This document shows positions 31,131 to 40,151 of a stretch of 64,000 nucleotides of DNA, piece by piece; position 1 is the stretch's first letter, and every line of letters starts with the position of its first letter. Source of the DNA: Saccharospirillum salsuginis (GTDB lineage: Bacteria > Pseudomonadota > Gammaproteobacteria > Pseudomonadales > Natronospirillaceae); NCBI RefSeq assembly GCF_014651855.1, contig NZ_BMXR01000008.1, forward strand, positions 33,438 to 97,437, read 5' to 3'. Below the pieces are notes generated by a model. It was not told the DNA's origin, did no database searches, and saw only the letters and a list, made by a program, of their open reading frames with translations. The translations under genes were made by a program, and so were the position numbers.

Positions 31131-31245
31131 GTGCCAGGGGAGGGGGTAGGCTCTCTCGGGGTCGCTGTAAACCCGTCCATGGGCGCTTGACCGCAGCATC
31201 CCTGCTGCGCACATCCCCGATAGAACCTACCCCCTCCCCTGGCAC
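31131..31245 (-). repeat. Palindromic element A7 (core sense -)
   Basis: Perfect 20-bp outer arms, 31131-31150 and 31226-31245 (gtgccaggggagggggtagg), then tcgggg/ccccga. On the minus strand P2 is gcgcagca/tgctgcg-like around GGGA and P3 is CCCATGGACGGG. It lies upstream of fdxA and points toward it. Confidence 0.85.
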
Positions 31246-31308
31246 TCACTATTGAATCAACATCGTCCATTCAACAGATTTCTCTCCATGGGCGGCGCGT
31301 AGCAACAC

Positions 31309-31344
31309 GTAGGTCGGATTAGGCCCGAAGGGCCGTAATCCGAC
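31309..31344. repeat. GTAG-headed hairpin (family D)
   Basis: GTAG followed by gtcggatta-ggcc / ggcc-gtaatccgac, a long near-perfect hairpin with loop CGAA. This kind of unit is common between genes in gammaproteobacteria. It stands in the middle of composite 31131-31615. Confidence 0.7.
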
Positions 31345-31380
31345 AAAACCGCAGGTTGGCACCTAACGTTCCAAAGAGCC

Positions 31381-31479
31381 GTAGGGTCGGTACGTCTGAT
31401 CCGGCACCCCGGCTTCGGCTGCCCACCATGTATGTGACAGAAACCCGGTGAAATTTCTGGTGGGCGGTGCCCACCCTAC
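31381..31479. repeat. GTAG-ended palindromic unit (family C-like)
   Basis: Starts GTAGGGT (31381) and ends with its inverse ACCCTAC (31479); the right part holds ggtgggc/gcccacc as in the other family C copies. The interior is degenerate. With 31309-31344 it forms the centre between A7 and A8. Confidence 0.65.
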
Positions 31480-31510
31480 TGTCTGTCTGAGTTGTCGCAG
31501 CCCTGAGTGA

Positions 31511-31615
31511 CGGGGGTGGGGTAGGCCCCAACGGGGAAGTCGGCGGCATGGATGCCGCCGTCTAGCCTACATGGATGTATTTACGGCGACCCCGATGGGG
31601 CCTACCCCACCCCCG
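31511..31615 (+). repeat. Palindromic element A8 (core sense +)
   Basis: Perfect 19-bp outer arms, 31511-31529 and 31597-31615, then cgggg/ccccg. P2 is cggcggca/tgccgccg with loop TGGA: a compensated version of the cggcagca/tgctgccg of A1. P3 is TACATGGATGTA and the tail TTTACGGCGACCCC is complete. It lies just after the mutS stop and is antisense to mutS. Confidence 0.87.
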
Positions 31616-31705
31616 GCACGGACCCATGGCACAGAAACATACCCAGGCACCAATAGCGGTGGCACCGTAGCATCCCAGCGGCACAACAGGCCGGCGCTCC
31701 CAGTG

Positions 31706-34300
31706 CTACAAGGTCTTCTTGTGATGATAAAGCCACTGCAACGCTTCAAGCGGTGTCATCCTGTCCAAATCGAGGTCGGCCAGTTCATCCACCATGGGGT
31801 GTTGGCTGGCCGGGGCGAACAGGTCCGCCTGCATCGGGCCGGACGGTTCCGGTGGAGCCTCCTGGACCGAGACGGTCCGGCTCGGCTGTGACGCCGGCAC
31901 CTGTTCCAGCTCATCCAGCTTGCGCCGGGCCGCATCGATCACACCGTCCGGAACGCCCGCCAGTTTCGCCACCTGAATCCCGAAACTCTGACTCGCCGGT
32001 CCCGGCTGAACCCGGTGCAGGAACACCAGTTTGTCGTCATGCTCCGTGGCGTCCAGATGCAGGTTGTGGGCATTGCCCAGATGTTCCGGCAGCGCGGTCA
32101 TCTCGAAATAGTGCGTCGCGAAGAGCGTCAGCGCCCGAGTCTGCCGCACCAGATGGGAGGCCGCCGCCCAGGCCAGGGACAGGCCGTCGAAGGTACTTGT
32201 GCCGCGTCCGACCTCATCCATGATCACCAGGCTGTTGGGCGTGGCGTTGTGCAGGATGTTGGCGGTCTCGGTCATTTCCACCATGAAGGTCGACCGGCCG
32301 CCGGCGATGTCGTCGGACGAGCCCATCCGGGTGAAGATGCGGTCGATGCTGCCGATGCGCGCCCGGGTGGCCGGGACGAAACTGCCGATGTGGCCGAGCA
32401 GGGCGATCACTGCGGCCTGACGCATGAAGGTGCTCTTACCGCCCATGTTCGGACCGGTGATGACCAGGGTGGTAGCCTGGTTGTCCAGCGTCAGGTCGTT
32501 GGGCACGAAGGGGCTGTCGGACACCGCCTCGACCACCGGGTGGCGGCCTTCCTCGATGATCAGTTCCGCCTCATCGGTCAGTTCCGGAGCCGTCCAGTTG
32601 TAGCGGTCGGCACAGTCGGCCAGACACACCAGGGCGTCCAGTTCGGCCAGGGCGCGGGCCATGGTCTGGAGATTGGGCAGGTCCTCGGCCAGCTCGCGGA
32701 CCAGGGCGTCATAGAGGAACTTCTCACGGGCCAGGGCACGGCTTTTCGCGCTCAGGGCCTTGTCCTCGAACTCTTTCAGTTCCGGGGTGATGAAGCGCTC
32801 GGCGTTTTTCAGCGTCTGACGACGGATGTATTCGTCCGGTGCTTCCCGGGCCTGAGCCTTGCTGATCTCGATGTAGTAACCGTGCACCCGGTTGTAGCCG
32901 ACCTTGAGCGTCGACAGGCCGGTCCGTTCGCGTTCCTGTTCCTCGAGACGGATCAGGAATTCACCGGCGTTGTCGTCGATGCCGCGCAGTTCGTCCAGTT
33001 CTTCATCGAAGCCCGGTGCGATGACGCCGCCGTCGCGGATGACCACCGGCGGGTTGTCGATAACGGCACGGTTCAGGACATCGGTCCAGTGCGGTTGCTC
33101 GTGCAGGTCATCCTTCAGGGCTTGCAGGCGCGGGGCGTCCAGCGGCGTCAGGTGTTCCTGCAGGGCCGGTAGCTGGGTCATGGCGTCGCGCAGGCGGACC
33201 AGATCGCGCGGTCGGGCCGAGCCCAGTGCGATCCGCGACAACACCCGTTCGATATCGCCGATGGGCTTCAGGGTCGCCTTGACCTGTTCGAACACGAAGT
33301 CGTCGACCAGGGTCGCCACCGCATGCTGACGCTGACGCAGTTCCTGGCGATCGCGCAGTGGTCGTCCCAGCCAGCGCCGCAACTGGCGGCTGCCCATGCT
33401 GGTGGCGCAGTGGTCCATCAGTTGGAAGAGGGTGTGGACCTCCTCGCCGCGCACATTGACGTCGATTTCCAGGTTACGGCGCGACGCGGCGTCGAGAATG
33501 ACCGAGTCGTCATGACGTTCGGGGACGATGGAGCGGATGTGGGGCAGGGTGCTCTTCTGGGTATCGGCCGCGTAAGTCAGCAGACAGCCGGCGGCCTGCA
33601 GCGCCAGCGGCATGTCCTGGACGCCGAAGCCGGTCAGGTCGCGTGTCCCCATTTGCGTGGTCAGCCGCTCCATGGCACTGTCCAGGTCGAACAGCCAGAC
33701 CGGTTGGTGGCGAATCGCCGTCTGTGTGCCCAGTTCCGGCGCCGGCGCGTCTTCAGGCAGCAGCAGTTCGCTCGGCCGCAGCCGTTCGAGCTCCGCGGTC
33801 AACGCTTCCAGACCATCCAGCGCCTGGACGGTGAAACGGCCCGAGGCCATATCCAGCGCCGCCAGTCCGTACCGATCGTCGGCCGGCAGCATGGCGACCA
33901 GCAGACTTTCCTGGCGATCGTTCAGAAAGGCCTCGTCGCTGAGTGTGCCCGGGGTCAGTACCCGCACCACCTTGCGCTCGACCGGGCCCTTGGCGGCGTT
34001 GGGGTCGCCGATCTGCTCGGCGATGGCCACCGTATGACCCTGGCGCACCAGGCGGGCGACATACCCTTCGGCGGAGTGGTACGGAATGCCCGCCATCGGA
34101 ATCGGTTCACCGGCACTCTGACCGCGCTGGGTCAGGGTGATGTCCAGCAGCCGGGCCGCTTCGACCGCGTCGTTGTAGAACAGTTCATAGAAGTCCCCCA
34201 TGCGGTAGAACACCAGGTCATTCGGATGTTCCCGCTTGATGCGCAGATATTGTTGCATCATCGGGGTGTGTTGCTTTTTACTGGGGCTGATTTGCGACAT
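31706..34300 (-). CDS. mutS: DNA mismatch repair protein MutS
   Basis: Recognises mismatches and recruits MutL. The protein has 864 residues. The N-terminal mismatch-reading motif is FYRMGDFYELF (Phe-x-Glu near residues 36-42), connector, lever and clamp domains follow, and the ATPase has Walker A GPNMGGKS near residue 620 and the DEVGRGTSTFDG signature after it. The start at 34300 is MSQISPSKKQHTPMMQQYL. It is divergent from cinA, with 61 bp between. Confidence 0.97.
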   Translation of the reverse strand: MSQISPSKKQHTPMMQQYLRIKREHPNDLVFYRMGDFYELFYNDAVEAARLLDITLTQRGQSAGEPIPMAGIPYHSAEGYVARLVRQGHTVAIAEQIGDPNAAKGPVERKVVRVLTPGTLSDEAFLNDRQESLLVAMLPADDRYGLAALDMASGRFTVQALDGLEALTAELERLRPSELLLPEDAPAPELGTQTAIRHQPVWLFDLDSAMERLTTQMGTRDLTGFGVQDMPLALQAAGCLLTYAADTQKSTLPHIRSIVPERHDDSVILDAASRRNLEIDVNVRGEEVHTLFQLMDHCATSMGSRQLRRWLGRPLRDRQELRQRQHAVATLVDDFVFEQVKATLKPIGDIERVLSRIALGSARPRDLVRLRDAMTQLPALQEHLTPLDAPRLQALKDDLHEQPHWTDVLNRAVIDNPPVVIRDGGVIAPGFDEELDELRGIDDNAGEFLIRLEEQERERTGLSTLKVGYNRVHGYYIEISKAQAREAPDEYIRRQTLKNAERFITPELKEFEDKALSAKSRALAREKFLYDALVRELAEDLPNLQTMARALAELDALVCLADCADRYNWTAPELTDEAELIIEEGRHPVVEAVSDSPFVPNDLTLDNQATTLVITGPNMGGKSTFMRQAAVIALLGHIGSFVPATRARIGSIDRIFTRMGSSDDIAGGRSTFMVEMTETANILHNATPNSLVIMDEVGRGTSTFDGLSLAWAAASHLVRQTRALTLFATHYFEMTALPEHLGNAHNLHLDATEHDDKLVFLHRVQPGPASQSFGIQVAKLAGVPDGVIDAARRKLDELEQVPASQPSRTVSVQEAPPEPSGPMQADLFAPASQHPMVDELADLDLDRMTPLEALQWLYHHKKTL

Positions 34301-34361
34301 GCTTGAGTCGATTCTGTAGGTCCTTGAAAAGACCGCTCATGGTATTCGAATCAACCACAGG

Positions 34362-34847
34362 ATGAAACGAATGACAGTACTGACCGACCTGGTGGATCAA
34401 CTGGCCCGCCAACTGACCCACAAGCAACTGCGGCTGGCCACGGTGGAAAGCTGCACCGGCGGGCGCATCGGCGGCGTGCTGACCGACAAATCCGGCAGTT
34501 CGGACTGGTACGAGGGTGGCTGGATCACCTATTCCAACGCCTTGAAGACCGCCCTGGGGGTGGATCCCGATTTGATCGATCAATATGGCGCGGTCAGCGA
34601 AGAAGTGGCCCTGGCCATGGTGTCGGCCGGACGCGCGGCCGCCGGCGTGGACTGCTGCATTTCCGTGACCGGCGTCGCCGGCCCGACCGGCGGCAGTGCC
34701 GAAAAACCGGTCGGCACGGTCTGGATCGGCTGGGCCCTGCCCGGTGATAGGCTCCGCGCCCAGTGCCACCAGTTCGAAGGCGACCGCGCCTCGGTGCGCG
34801 AACAGAGCATCGTCGCCGCACTCTCCGGGCTGCTTCAGCAGCTCTGA
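34362..34847 (+). CDS. pncC: Nicotinamide-nucleotide amidohydrolase (CinA C-terminal domain)
   Basis: Deamidates nicotinamide mononucleotide to recycle NAD. It has 161 residues and consists only of the CinA C-terminal domain. LRLATVESCTGGRIGG, YEGGWITYSNALKTALGVD, and GVAGPTGGSAEKPVGTVWIG are family motifs. Starts at 34362 or at the ATG 34371 are both possible. The mutS / cinA-recA arrangement is conserved. Confidence 0.93.
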   Translation: MKRMTVLTDLVDQLARQLTHKQLRLATVESCTGGRIGGVLTDKSGSSDWYEGGWITYSNALKTALGVDPDLIDQYGAVSEEVALAMVSAGRAAAGVDCCISVTGVAGPTGGSAEKPVGTVWIGWALPGDRLRAQCHQFEGDRASVREQSIVAALSGLLQQL

Positions 34848-34870
34848 ATCACAACTCGAAAAAATTGCCC

Positions 34871-34919
34871 TTGCCAGCTGAATAAAACCTGTGCAAGAAT
34901 ACTGGTCATACATACAGTT
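34871..34919 (+). promoter_or_regulatory. recA promoter with LexA (SOS) box
   Basis: TTGCCA (34871-34876) and AAGAAT (34895-34900) form a plausible promoter. Just downstream, CTG-N10-CAG at 34902-34917 (tactggtcatacatacagtt, 34900-34919) is a good LexA box next to the -10. It means that recA is under SOS control. Confidence 0.82.
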
Positions 34920-34934
34920 ATTTTCATCTGGGGG

Positions 34935-36032
34935 ATGATGATGGACGCCAATAAAGAAAAAGCCCTGTCAGCGGCGCTGAGCCAGATCGAGCGCCAATTC
35001 GGTAAAGGATCGGTCATGCGCATGGGCGATCAGAAGCACATCCAGGTCCCGTCGGTGTCCACCGGCTCGCTGGGTCTGGACATCGCACTGGGTATTGGCG
35101 GTCTGCCCAAGGGCCGAGTCGTCGAGATCTACGGCCCGGAATCCTCCGGTAAAACCACATTGACACTGCAAGTCGTCGCCGAAGCCCAGAAGGCGGGCGG
35201 CACCTGCGCCTTCGTCGACGCCGAGCACGCACTGGACCCGTCCTACGCCAACAAGCTGGGCGTCAATGTCGACGACCTGCTCGTTTCCCAGCCGGATACC
35301 GGCGAACAGGCGCTGGAAATCACCGACATGCTGGTGCGCTCCAACGCCGTCGACGTCATCGTCGTCGACTCCGTCGCCGCGCTGGTGCCCAAGGCCGAGA
35401 TCGAAGGTGAAATGGGTGACCAGCACGTCGGCCTGCAGGCCCGTCTGATGTCCCAGGCGCTGCGCAAGATCACCGGCAACATCAAAACCGCCAATTGCAC
35501 GGTCATCTTCATTAACCAGATCCGGATGAAGATCGGCGTCATGTTCGGCAGCCCGGAAACCACTACCGGCGGCAACGCCCTGAAATTCTATTCCTCGGTC
35601 CGTCTCGACATCCGTCGCACCGGCACCATCAAGGAAGGCGACGAAGTGGTCGGTTCCGAAACCCGGGTCAAGGTGGTCAAGAACAAGGTCGCACCGCCGT
35701 TCAAGCAGGCTGAATTCCAGATTCACTACGGTCGTGGCATCTATCACATGGGCGAAGTCATCGACCTCGGCGTGAAGCTCGGCCTGATCGAAAAAGCCGG
35801 CGCCTGGTACAGCTATCAGGGCGACAAGATCGGGCAGGGCAAGGCCAACGCCGCCAAGTTCCTCGAGGACAATGCCGAGACCGCCCAGGCCATCGAAAGC
35901 AAGATCCGTGAAGCCTACCTGGTCACCAGCCAACCGGCCGAAGATGAAAAAGCCGAACAGCCGGCGAAGGACGACAAAGGCGCGAAAGAGGCCAAGGCGG
36001 ACCCCAAGGCCAAATCCGAAGCCAAGGCCTGA
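34935..36032 (+). CDS. recA: Recombinase RecA
   Basis: Strand exchange and LexA co-protease. It has 365 residues (from 34935; the third Met at 34941 is the likelier real start by homology). Walker A is GPESSGKT (67-74); VIVVDSVAALVPKAEIEGEMGD and the L2-loop region FINQIRMKIGVMFGSPETTTGGNALKFY follow. The C-terminal tail is long and very acidic/lysine-rich. A terminator follows at 36122; recX is separated by a VOC gene. Confidence 0.98.
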   Translation: MMMDANKEKALSAALSQIERQFGKGSVMRMGDQKHIQVPSVSTGSLGLDIALGIGGLPKGRVVEIYGPESSGKTTLTLQVVAEAQKAGGTCAFVDAEHALDPSYANKLGVNVDDLLVSQPDTGEQALEITDMLVRSNAVDVIVVDSVAALVPKAEIEGEMGDQHVGLQARLMSQALRKITGNIKTANCTVIFINQIRMKIGVMFGSPETTTGGNALKFYSSVRLDIRRTGTIKEGDEVVGSETRVKVVKNKVAPPFKQAEFQIHYGRGIYHMGEVIDLGVKLGLIEKAGAWYSYQGDKIGQGKANAAKFLEDNAETAQAIESKIREAYLVTSQPAEDEKAEQPAKDDKGAKEAKADPKAKSEAKA

Positions 36033-36121
36033 TGGCGCTCACCGTCTGAGGGCGGCAACCGCATGGCCTGGCGAGTTTAGTGTGCAGCCGCAACCACGAT
36101 CACGCGGCTGTTCCGACTCCG

Positions 36122-36150
36122 AAAACGCTGTCTTTTGACGGCGTTTTCTT
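36122..36150 (+). terminator. Terminator after recA
   Basis: aaaacgctgtc (36122-36132), loop tttt, gacggcgtttt (36137-36147), then cttta. Eleven pairs with one T-G. It separates recA from the VOC gene, with possible readthrough to recX. Confidence 0.8.
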
Positions 36151-36181
36151 TATAGACGCAGTCAACAAACAGGGAATCGCC

Positions 36182-36595
36182 ATGAAACCAAGAATCAGCA
36201 TGATCACGCTTGGGGTTGAAGACGTACAGGCCTCCGTATGGTTTTACCAGGCCCTCGGATTTCCGAAAACGGACTTTGATTCCGACGATGTTGCCTTTTT
36301 CTCGTTAAACGGCACCTGGCTCGGCCTGTATGGACGTGAAGACCTTGCGGAAGACGCTGGTGTACCCTCCGATGGAGGCCGATTCAGCGGAGTCACTCTG
36401 GCCCACAATGTTGAATCCGACGCTCTGGTCGACGAAACTCTGCAGCAAGCCGTCGATGCTGGCGCCAAGCTGGTCAAGCCAGGCCAGAAAGTGTTCTGGG
36501 GCGGCTACTCCGGTTATTTCGCCGATCCCGATGGCTATCTCTGGGAAGTGGCGCACAACCCCTTCACCTGGATAGGTCCCAAAGACGAGGATTGA
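36182..36595 (+). CDS. VOC (glyoxalase/bleomycin-resistance) superfamily protein
   Basis: A 137-residue protein with the two beta-alpha-beta-beta-beta modules of the vicinal oxygen chelate fold: PRISMITLGVEDVQASVWFYQALGFP begins module 1 and FSGVTLAHNVESDALVDETLQQAVDAGAKLV begins module 2, ending GYFADPDGYLWEVAHNP. The Glu in LWEVAHNP is the usual C-terminal metal ligand. I chose ATG 36182 with AGGGAA upstream. The substrate is unknown. It stands between recA and recX, where those two genes are usually adjacent. Confidence 0.85.
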   Translation: MKPRISMITLGVEDVQASVWFYQALGFPKTDFDSDDVAFFSLNGTWLGLYGREDLAEDAGVPSDGGRFSGVTLAHNVESDALVDETLQQAVDAGAKLVKPGQKVFWGGYSGYFADPDGYLWEVAHNPFTWIGPKDED

Positions 36596-36653
36596 ACTCC
36601 CGGGCTGTCGGAATGGACCTGACGGCCCCATCGATCACAGCCAAAGGCAAATC

Positions 36654-37109
36654 ATGTCCGACACCCCCTGGAACGCCGCACTCAACCTGCTTGCCCGGCG
36701 CGAATACAGCCAGGCCGAGCTGCGCACCAAACTCCAGCAAAAGTTCCCGGAAGACGACGGCGCCATCGAAACCGCGCTGGAACGCCTGATCGACACCGGT
36801 CTGCAAAGCGACGAACGCTTTGCCGAAGCCTTTCTCCGCACCCAGATCGCCCGCAGTCGCGGCCCCATTCGTATTCGCCATGAAGCTCGGCGGAAGGGTA
36901 TCGCCGAGCAGATCAACGACTTGCTCGACGCCTCCGAAGAGGATTGGTATGCACTGGCGCTCGAAGCGGCCGAACGGAAACTGGGGCAGGGCGATGTGGC
37001 CGATCCCAAGGTCAAGGCCCGGATAGCGCGTTTTTTAGCGTATCGGGGGTTCGATACGGACCAGACCATGAGTGCGTTGGATGCTTTGAAGGCTTCCGGG
37101 GTCGATTAA
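36654..37109 (+). CDS. recX: Regulatory protein RecX
   Basis: Modulates RecA filaments. It has 151 residues made of tandem three-helix repeats: LLARREYSQAELRTKLQQKF near the N-terminus, then LIDTGLQSDERFAEAFLRTQIARSRGPIRIRHEARRKGI-like sequence that is the family signature, and a third repeat near RIARFLAYRGFDTDQTMSAL. It follows recA by 621 bp because of the VOC gene. Confidence 0.93.
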   Translation: MSDTPWNAALNLLARREYSQAELRTKLQQKFPEDDGAIETALERLIDTGLQSDERFAEAFLRTQIARSRGPIRIRHEARRKGIAEQINDLLDASEEDWYALALEAAERKLGQGDVADPKVKARIARFLAYRGFDTDQTMSALDALKASGVD

Positions 37110-37294
37110 TCCGCACAATCACCCCGAAACCCGCTGTCTACTGGTGTCCCCGCCGCCTTCTGTGTACTATTGGCGCCCTTTGGGGTGATACGATTCCTCA
37201 GCCTGTAATCCGGGCGATTCCCACCCCATCGACGAATTCAGCCGGGCCAACCAGCGACCGGTGCAACACCTGCGGAACAGGACGCCAGACCGAC

Positions 37295-39895
37295 ATGAAG
37301 ACATCCGAAATACGCCGACGCTTTTTCGACTATTTCGTAAAAGAAGGCCATACCCTGGTCGACAGCAGCCCATTGGTACCGGGCAACGACCCGACCCTGC
37401 TGTTCACCAACGCCGGCATGGTGCAGTTCAAGGACGTCTTTCTGGGCAAAGACAAGCGCCCCTACAGCCGGGCCGTGACCTCCCAGCGCTGCGTTCGTGC
37501 CGGTGGCAAACACAACGACCTGGAAAACGTCGGCTACACCGCCCGGCACCATACCTTCTTCGAAATGCTCGGCAACTTCAGCTTCGGCGACTACTTCAAG
37601 CGCGACGCCATCCGCTTCGCCTGGACCTTCCTGACCGAAGAGCTCGGCCTGCCCAAAGAACGCCTCTGGGTCACCGTCTACCATGAAGACGACGAAGCCG
37701 CCGACATCTGGATCAACGAAATCGGCGTGCCCGCCGATCGGTTGTCCCGACTGATCGACGATAATTTCTGGATGATGGGCGACACCGGCCCCTGCGGTCC
37801 GAGTTCCGAGATTTTCTACGACCACGGCCCCGAAGTCCCCGGTGGACCTCCGGGCAGCCCCGACGACGACCTCGACCGCTACATCGAAATCTGGAACCTG
37901 GTCTTCATGCAGTACGATCAGCTCGACGACGGGACGCGCGTACCACTGCCCAATCCGTCGATCGACACCGGCATGGGCCTTGAACGCCTGGCCGCCGTTC
38001 TGCAGCAGGTCCATTCCAACTACGAAATCGACCTGTTCCAGAACCTGATCAAGGCCGTCATGGCCGAAACCGGTTGCACCGACGTCGAAAACCGTTCGCT
38101 GCGCGTCATCGCCGACCACATTCGTTCCTGCGCCTTCCTCATCGTCGATGGCGTGCTGCCGTCCAACGAAGGCCGCGGCTACGTGCTGCGCCGCATCATG
38201 CGCCGCGCCATCCGTCACGGTTACAAGCTCGGCAAGGAAGACACCTTCTTCCATAAACTGGTCGACGCCCTGGTGGACGAGATGGGCGAAGCCTATCCGG
38301 AACTGGCCAATCTGCAGGACCACGTCAAGAAGGTTGTCCTGCTCGAGGAGGAACAGTTCGCCCGCACGCTCGACAACGGCATGCAGGTCCTCGAAGACGG
38401 CATTGCAGCCCTGGACAGCAACACATTGCCCGGTGAGCTGATCTTCCGTCTCTACGACACCTACGGCTTCCCGGCCGACCTCACCGCCGACGTCGCCCGC
38501 GAGCGAAACCTCGAGATCGACCTCGAAGGCTTCGAGGAACACATGGAAGCCCAGCGCGAGCGTGCCCGTTCCGCCAGCAAATTCCGCATGAGTAAAGACG
38601 TCGACCTCGGTCTCGACGGCCAGACCGACTTCCTTGGCTACGACGCCCTGGTCGCCGAGGGTGAAGTCATCGCGCTGCTCAAAGGCGAGGAACGCGTCGA
38701 CAGCCTTAACGCCGGCGACAGCGGCATCGTCATACTCGACCGCACCCCATTTTACGCCGAATCCGGGGGCCAGGTCGGCGACCATGGCGTCATGAGCAAT
38801 AACGACAGCGAGATCGCCGTCGACGACTGCACCAAACTCCAGGGTCACCACCTGCACCAGGTCCGCGTCCGGAACGGCGCCGTCAAGATCGGCGATCGGC
38901 TAACCGCCACCGTCGCGCGCGAAGAACGCGAAAACACCATGCGCCACCACAGCGCCACCCACCTGCTGCACGCCGCGCTGCGCGAAATCCTCGGCGAGCA
39001 CGTCCAGCAGAAAGGGTCCCTGGTCACCTACGACAAGCTCCGCTTCGACTTCTCCAACCTCGAAGCCGTGACCGGCGAACAACTGCGCGCCATCGAAAAC
39101 CGGGTCAACGAACAGATCCTCGCCAACACCCCGGTGACCACCGAATTGATGGACATCGACAGCGCCAAGGCCAAAGGCGCCATGGCCCTGTTCGGCGAAA
39201 AATACGACAGTGAAGTCCGCGTCCTGACCATGGGCAAGGACGGCTTCTCCATGGAACTGTGCGGCGGCACCCACGTCAACCGGACCGGTGACATCGGCCT
39301 GCTGCGCATCGTCGCCGAAGGCGGCATCGCCTCAGGCGTACGCCGCATCGAAGCCGTTGCCGGCCCCTACGCACTCGCCGCCGTCCACCAACAGGACGAC
39401 CGCCTGGCCAAACTGTCCGGCCTGTTCAAATGCGCGCCCGACCAGTTGCTCGACCGCGCCCAACAGGCTCAGCAGCGCACGCGGGAACTCGAAAAAACCG
39501 TCGAACAGCTCAAGTCCAAGCTCGCCTCGTCCGCCGGTTCCGACCTCGCCGCCAGTGCCCAAACGGTCAACGGCGTCAAAGTGCTCGCCGCCGAACTCGA
39601 AGGCGCCGACGCCAAGACATTGCGCACCACCATGGACCAGCTCAAGGACAAACTGCAGTCGGCCGTTATCGTCCTCGCGGCGGTCAACGACGGCAAAGTC
39701 CAGCTCGCCGCCGGTGTCACCAAAGATCAGACCGCCAAGGTCAAGGCCGGCGAACTGGTCAACTTCGTCGCCGGGCAGGTCGGCGGCAAAGGTGGTGGCA
39801 AACCCGACATGGCAATGGCCGGCGGCAGCGAACCCGGCAAGCTGGGCGAAGCGCTGGCTTCCGTTCAAGGCTGGGCGGAAGATAAACTGGCCTGA
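37295..39895 (+). CDS. alaS: Alanyl-tRNA synthetase
   Basis: Charges tRNA-Ala. I chose the ATG at 37295 (MKTSEIRRRFFDYFVKEGH), giving 866 residues. The class II catalytic domain starts with LVDSSPLVPGNDPTLLFTNAGM; the editing domain has the zinc motif HHSATHLLHAALR (near 560-575) and CGGTHVNRTGDIG (near 660), and the C-terminal C-Ala domain follows. Conserved alaS-lysC-csrA order. Confidence 0.97.
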   Translation: MKTSEIRRRFFDYFVKEGHTLVDSSPLVPGNDPTLLFTNAGMVQFKDVFLGKDKRPYSRAVTSQRCVRAGGKHNDLENVGYTARHHTFFEMLGNFSFGDYFKRDAIRFAWTFLTEELGLPKERLWVTVYHEDDEAADIWINEIGVPADRLSRLIDDNFWMMGDTGPCGPSSEIFYDHGPEVPGGPPGSPDDDLDRYIEIWNLVFMQYDQLDDGTRVPLPNPSIDTGMGLERLAAVLQQVHSNYEIDLFQNLIKAVMAETGCTDVENRSLRVIADHIRSCAFLIVDGVLPSNEGRGYVLRRIMRRAIRHGYKLGKEDTFFHKLVDALVDEMGEAYPELANLQDHVKKVVLLEEEQFARTLDNGMQVLEDGIAALDSNTLPGELIFRLYDTYGFPADLTADVARERNLEIDLEGFEEHMEAQRERARSASKFRMSKDVDLGLDGQTDFLGYDALVAEGEVIALLKGEERVDSLNAGDSGIVILDRTPFYAESGGQVGDHGVMSNNDSEIAVDDCTKLQGHHLHQVRVRNGAVKIGDRLTATVAREERENTMRHHSATHLLHAALREILGEHVQQKGSLVTYDKLRFDFSNLEAVTGEQLRAIENRVNEQILANTPVTTELMDIDSAKAKGAMALFGEKYDSEVRVLTMGKDGFSMELCGGTHVNRTGDIGLLRIVAEGGIASGVRRIEAVAGPYALAAVHQQDDRLAKLSGLFKCAPDQLLDRAQQAQQRTRELEKTVEQLKSKLASSAGSDLAASAQTVNGVKVLAAELEGADAKTLRTTMDQLKDKLQSAVIVLAAVNDGKVQLAAGVTKDQTAKVKAGELVNFVAGQVGGKGGGKPDMAMAGGSEPGKLGEALASVQGWAEDKLA

Positions 39896-39942
39896 GCAAA
39901 TCAAGCGCTGTATTGGGAAATTAGAGTGACCCGAATGGATGA

Positions 39943-40055
39943 GCGCCGGATGCCGGGGTTGCTCCATCGGGGAAGTGCGCAGCATGGATGCTGCGGTCTA
40001 GGCCCCATGGATGGGTCCACGCCGGCCCCGAGGGAGCAACCCCGGTAGCCGGTGC
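39943..40055 (+). repeat. Palindromic element A9 (core sense +)
   Basis: Outer arms 39943-39965 and 40033-40055 make 23 pairs: 20 Watson-Crick, two G-U on the plus strand, one A-G. P2 is cgcagca/tgctgcg with loop TGGA and P3 is CCCATGGATGGG, a compensated version of TACATGGATGTA. It fills most of the 256-bp alaS-lysC gap and is co-directional with both genes. Confidence 0.85.
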
Positions 40056-40151
40056 GGGTTCCCGGCACCGTGTGACCGGAACTCGAAATAGGCCCCGGAG
40101 GCAATCAGCCGGGAAAACAAGCGGATCGAAGCAGGATTCGGAACGGAATAA

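Noticed and set aside
36944..37294. N-terminal extension of alaS overlapping recX
   Set aside because: The frame is open but the extra residues overlap recX and lack family sequence; the ATG at 37295 gives the normal AlaS start.
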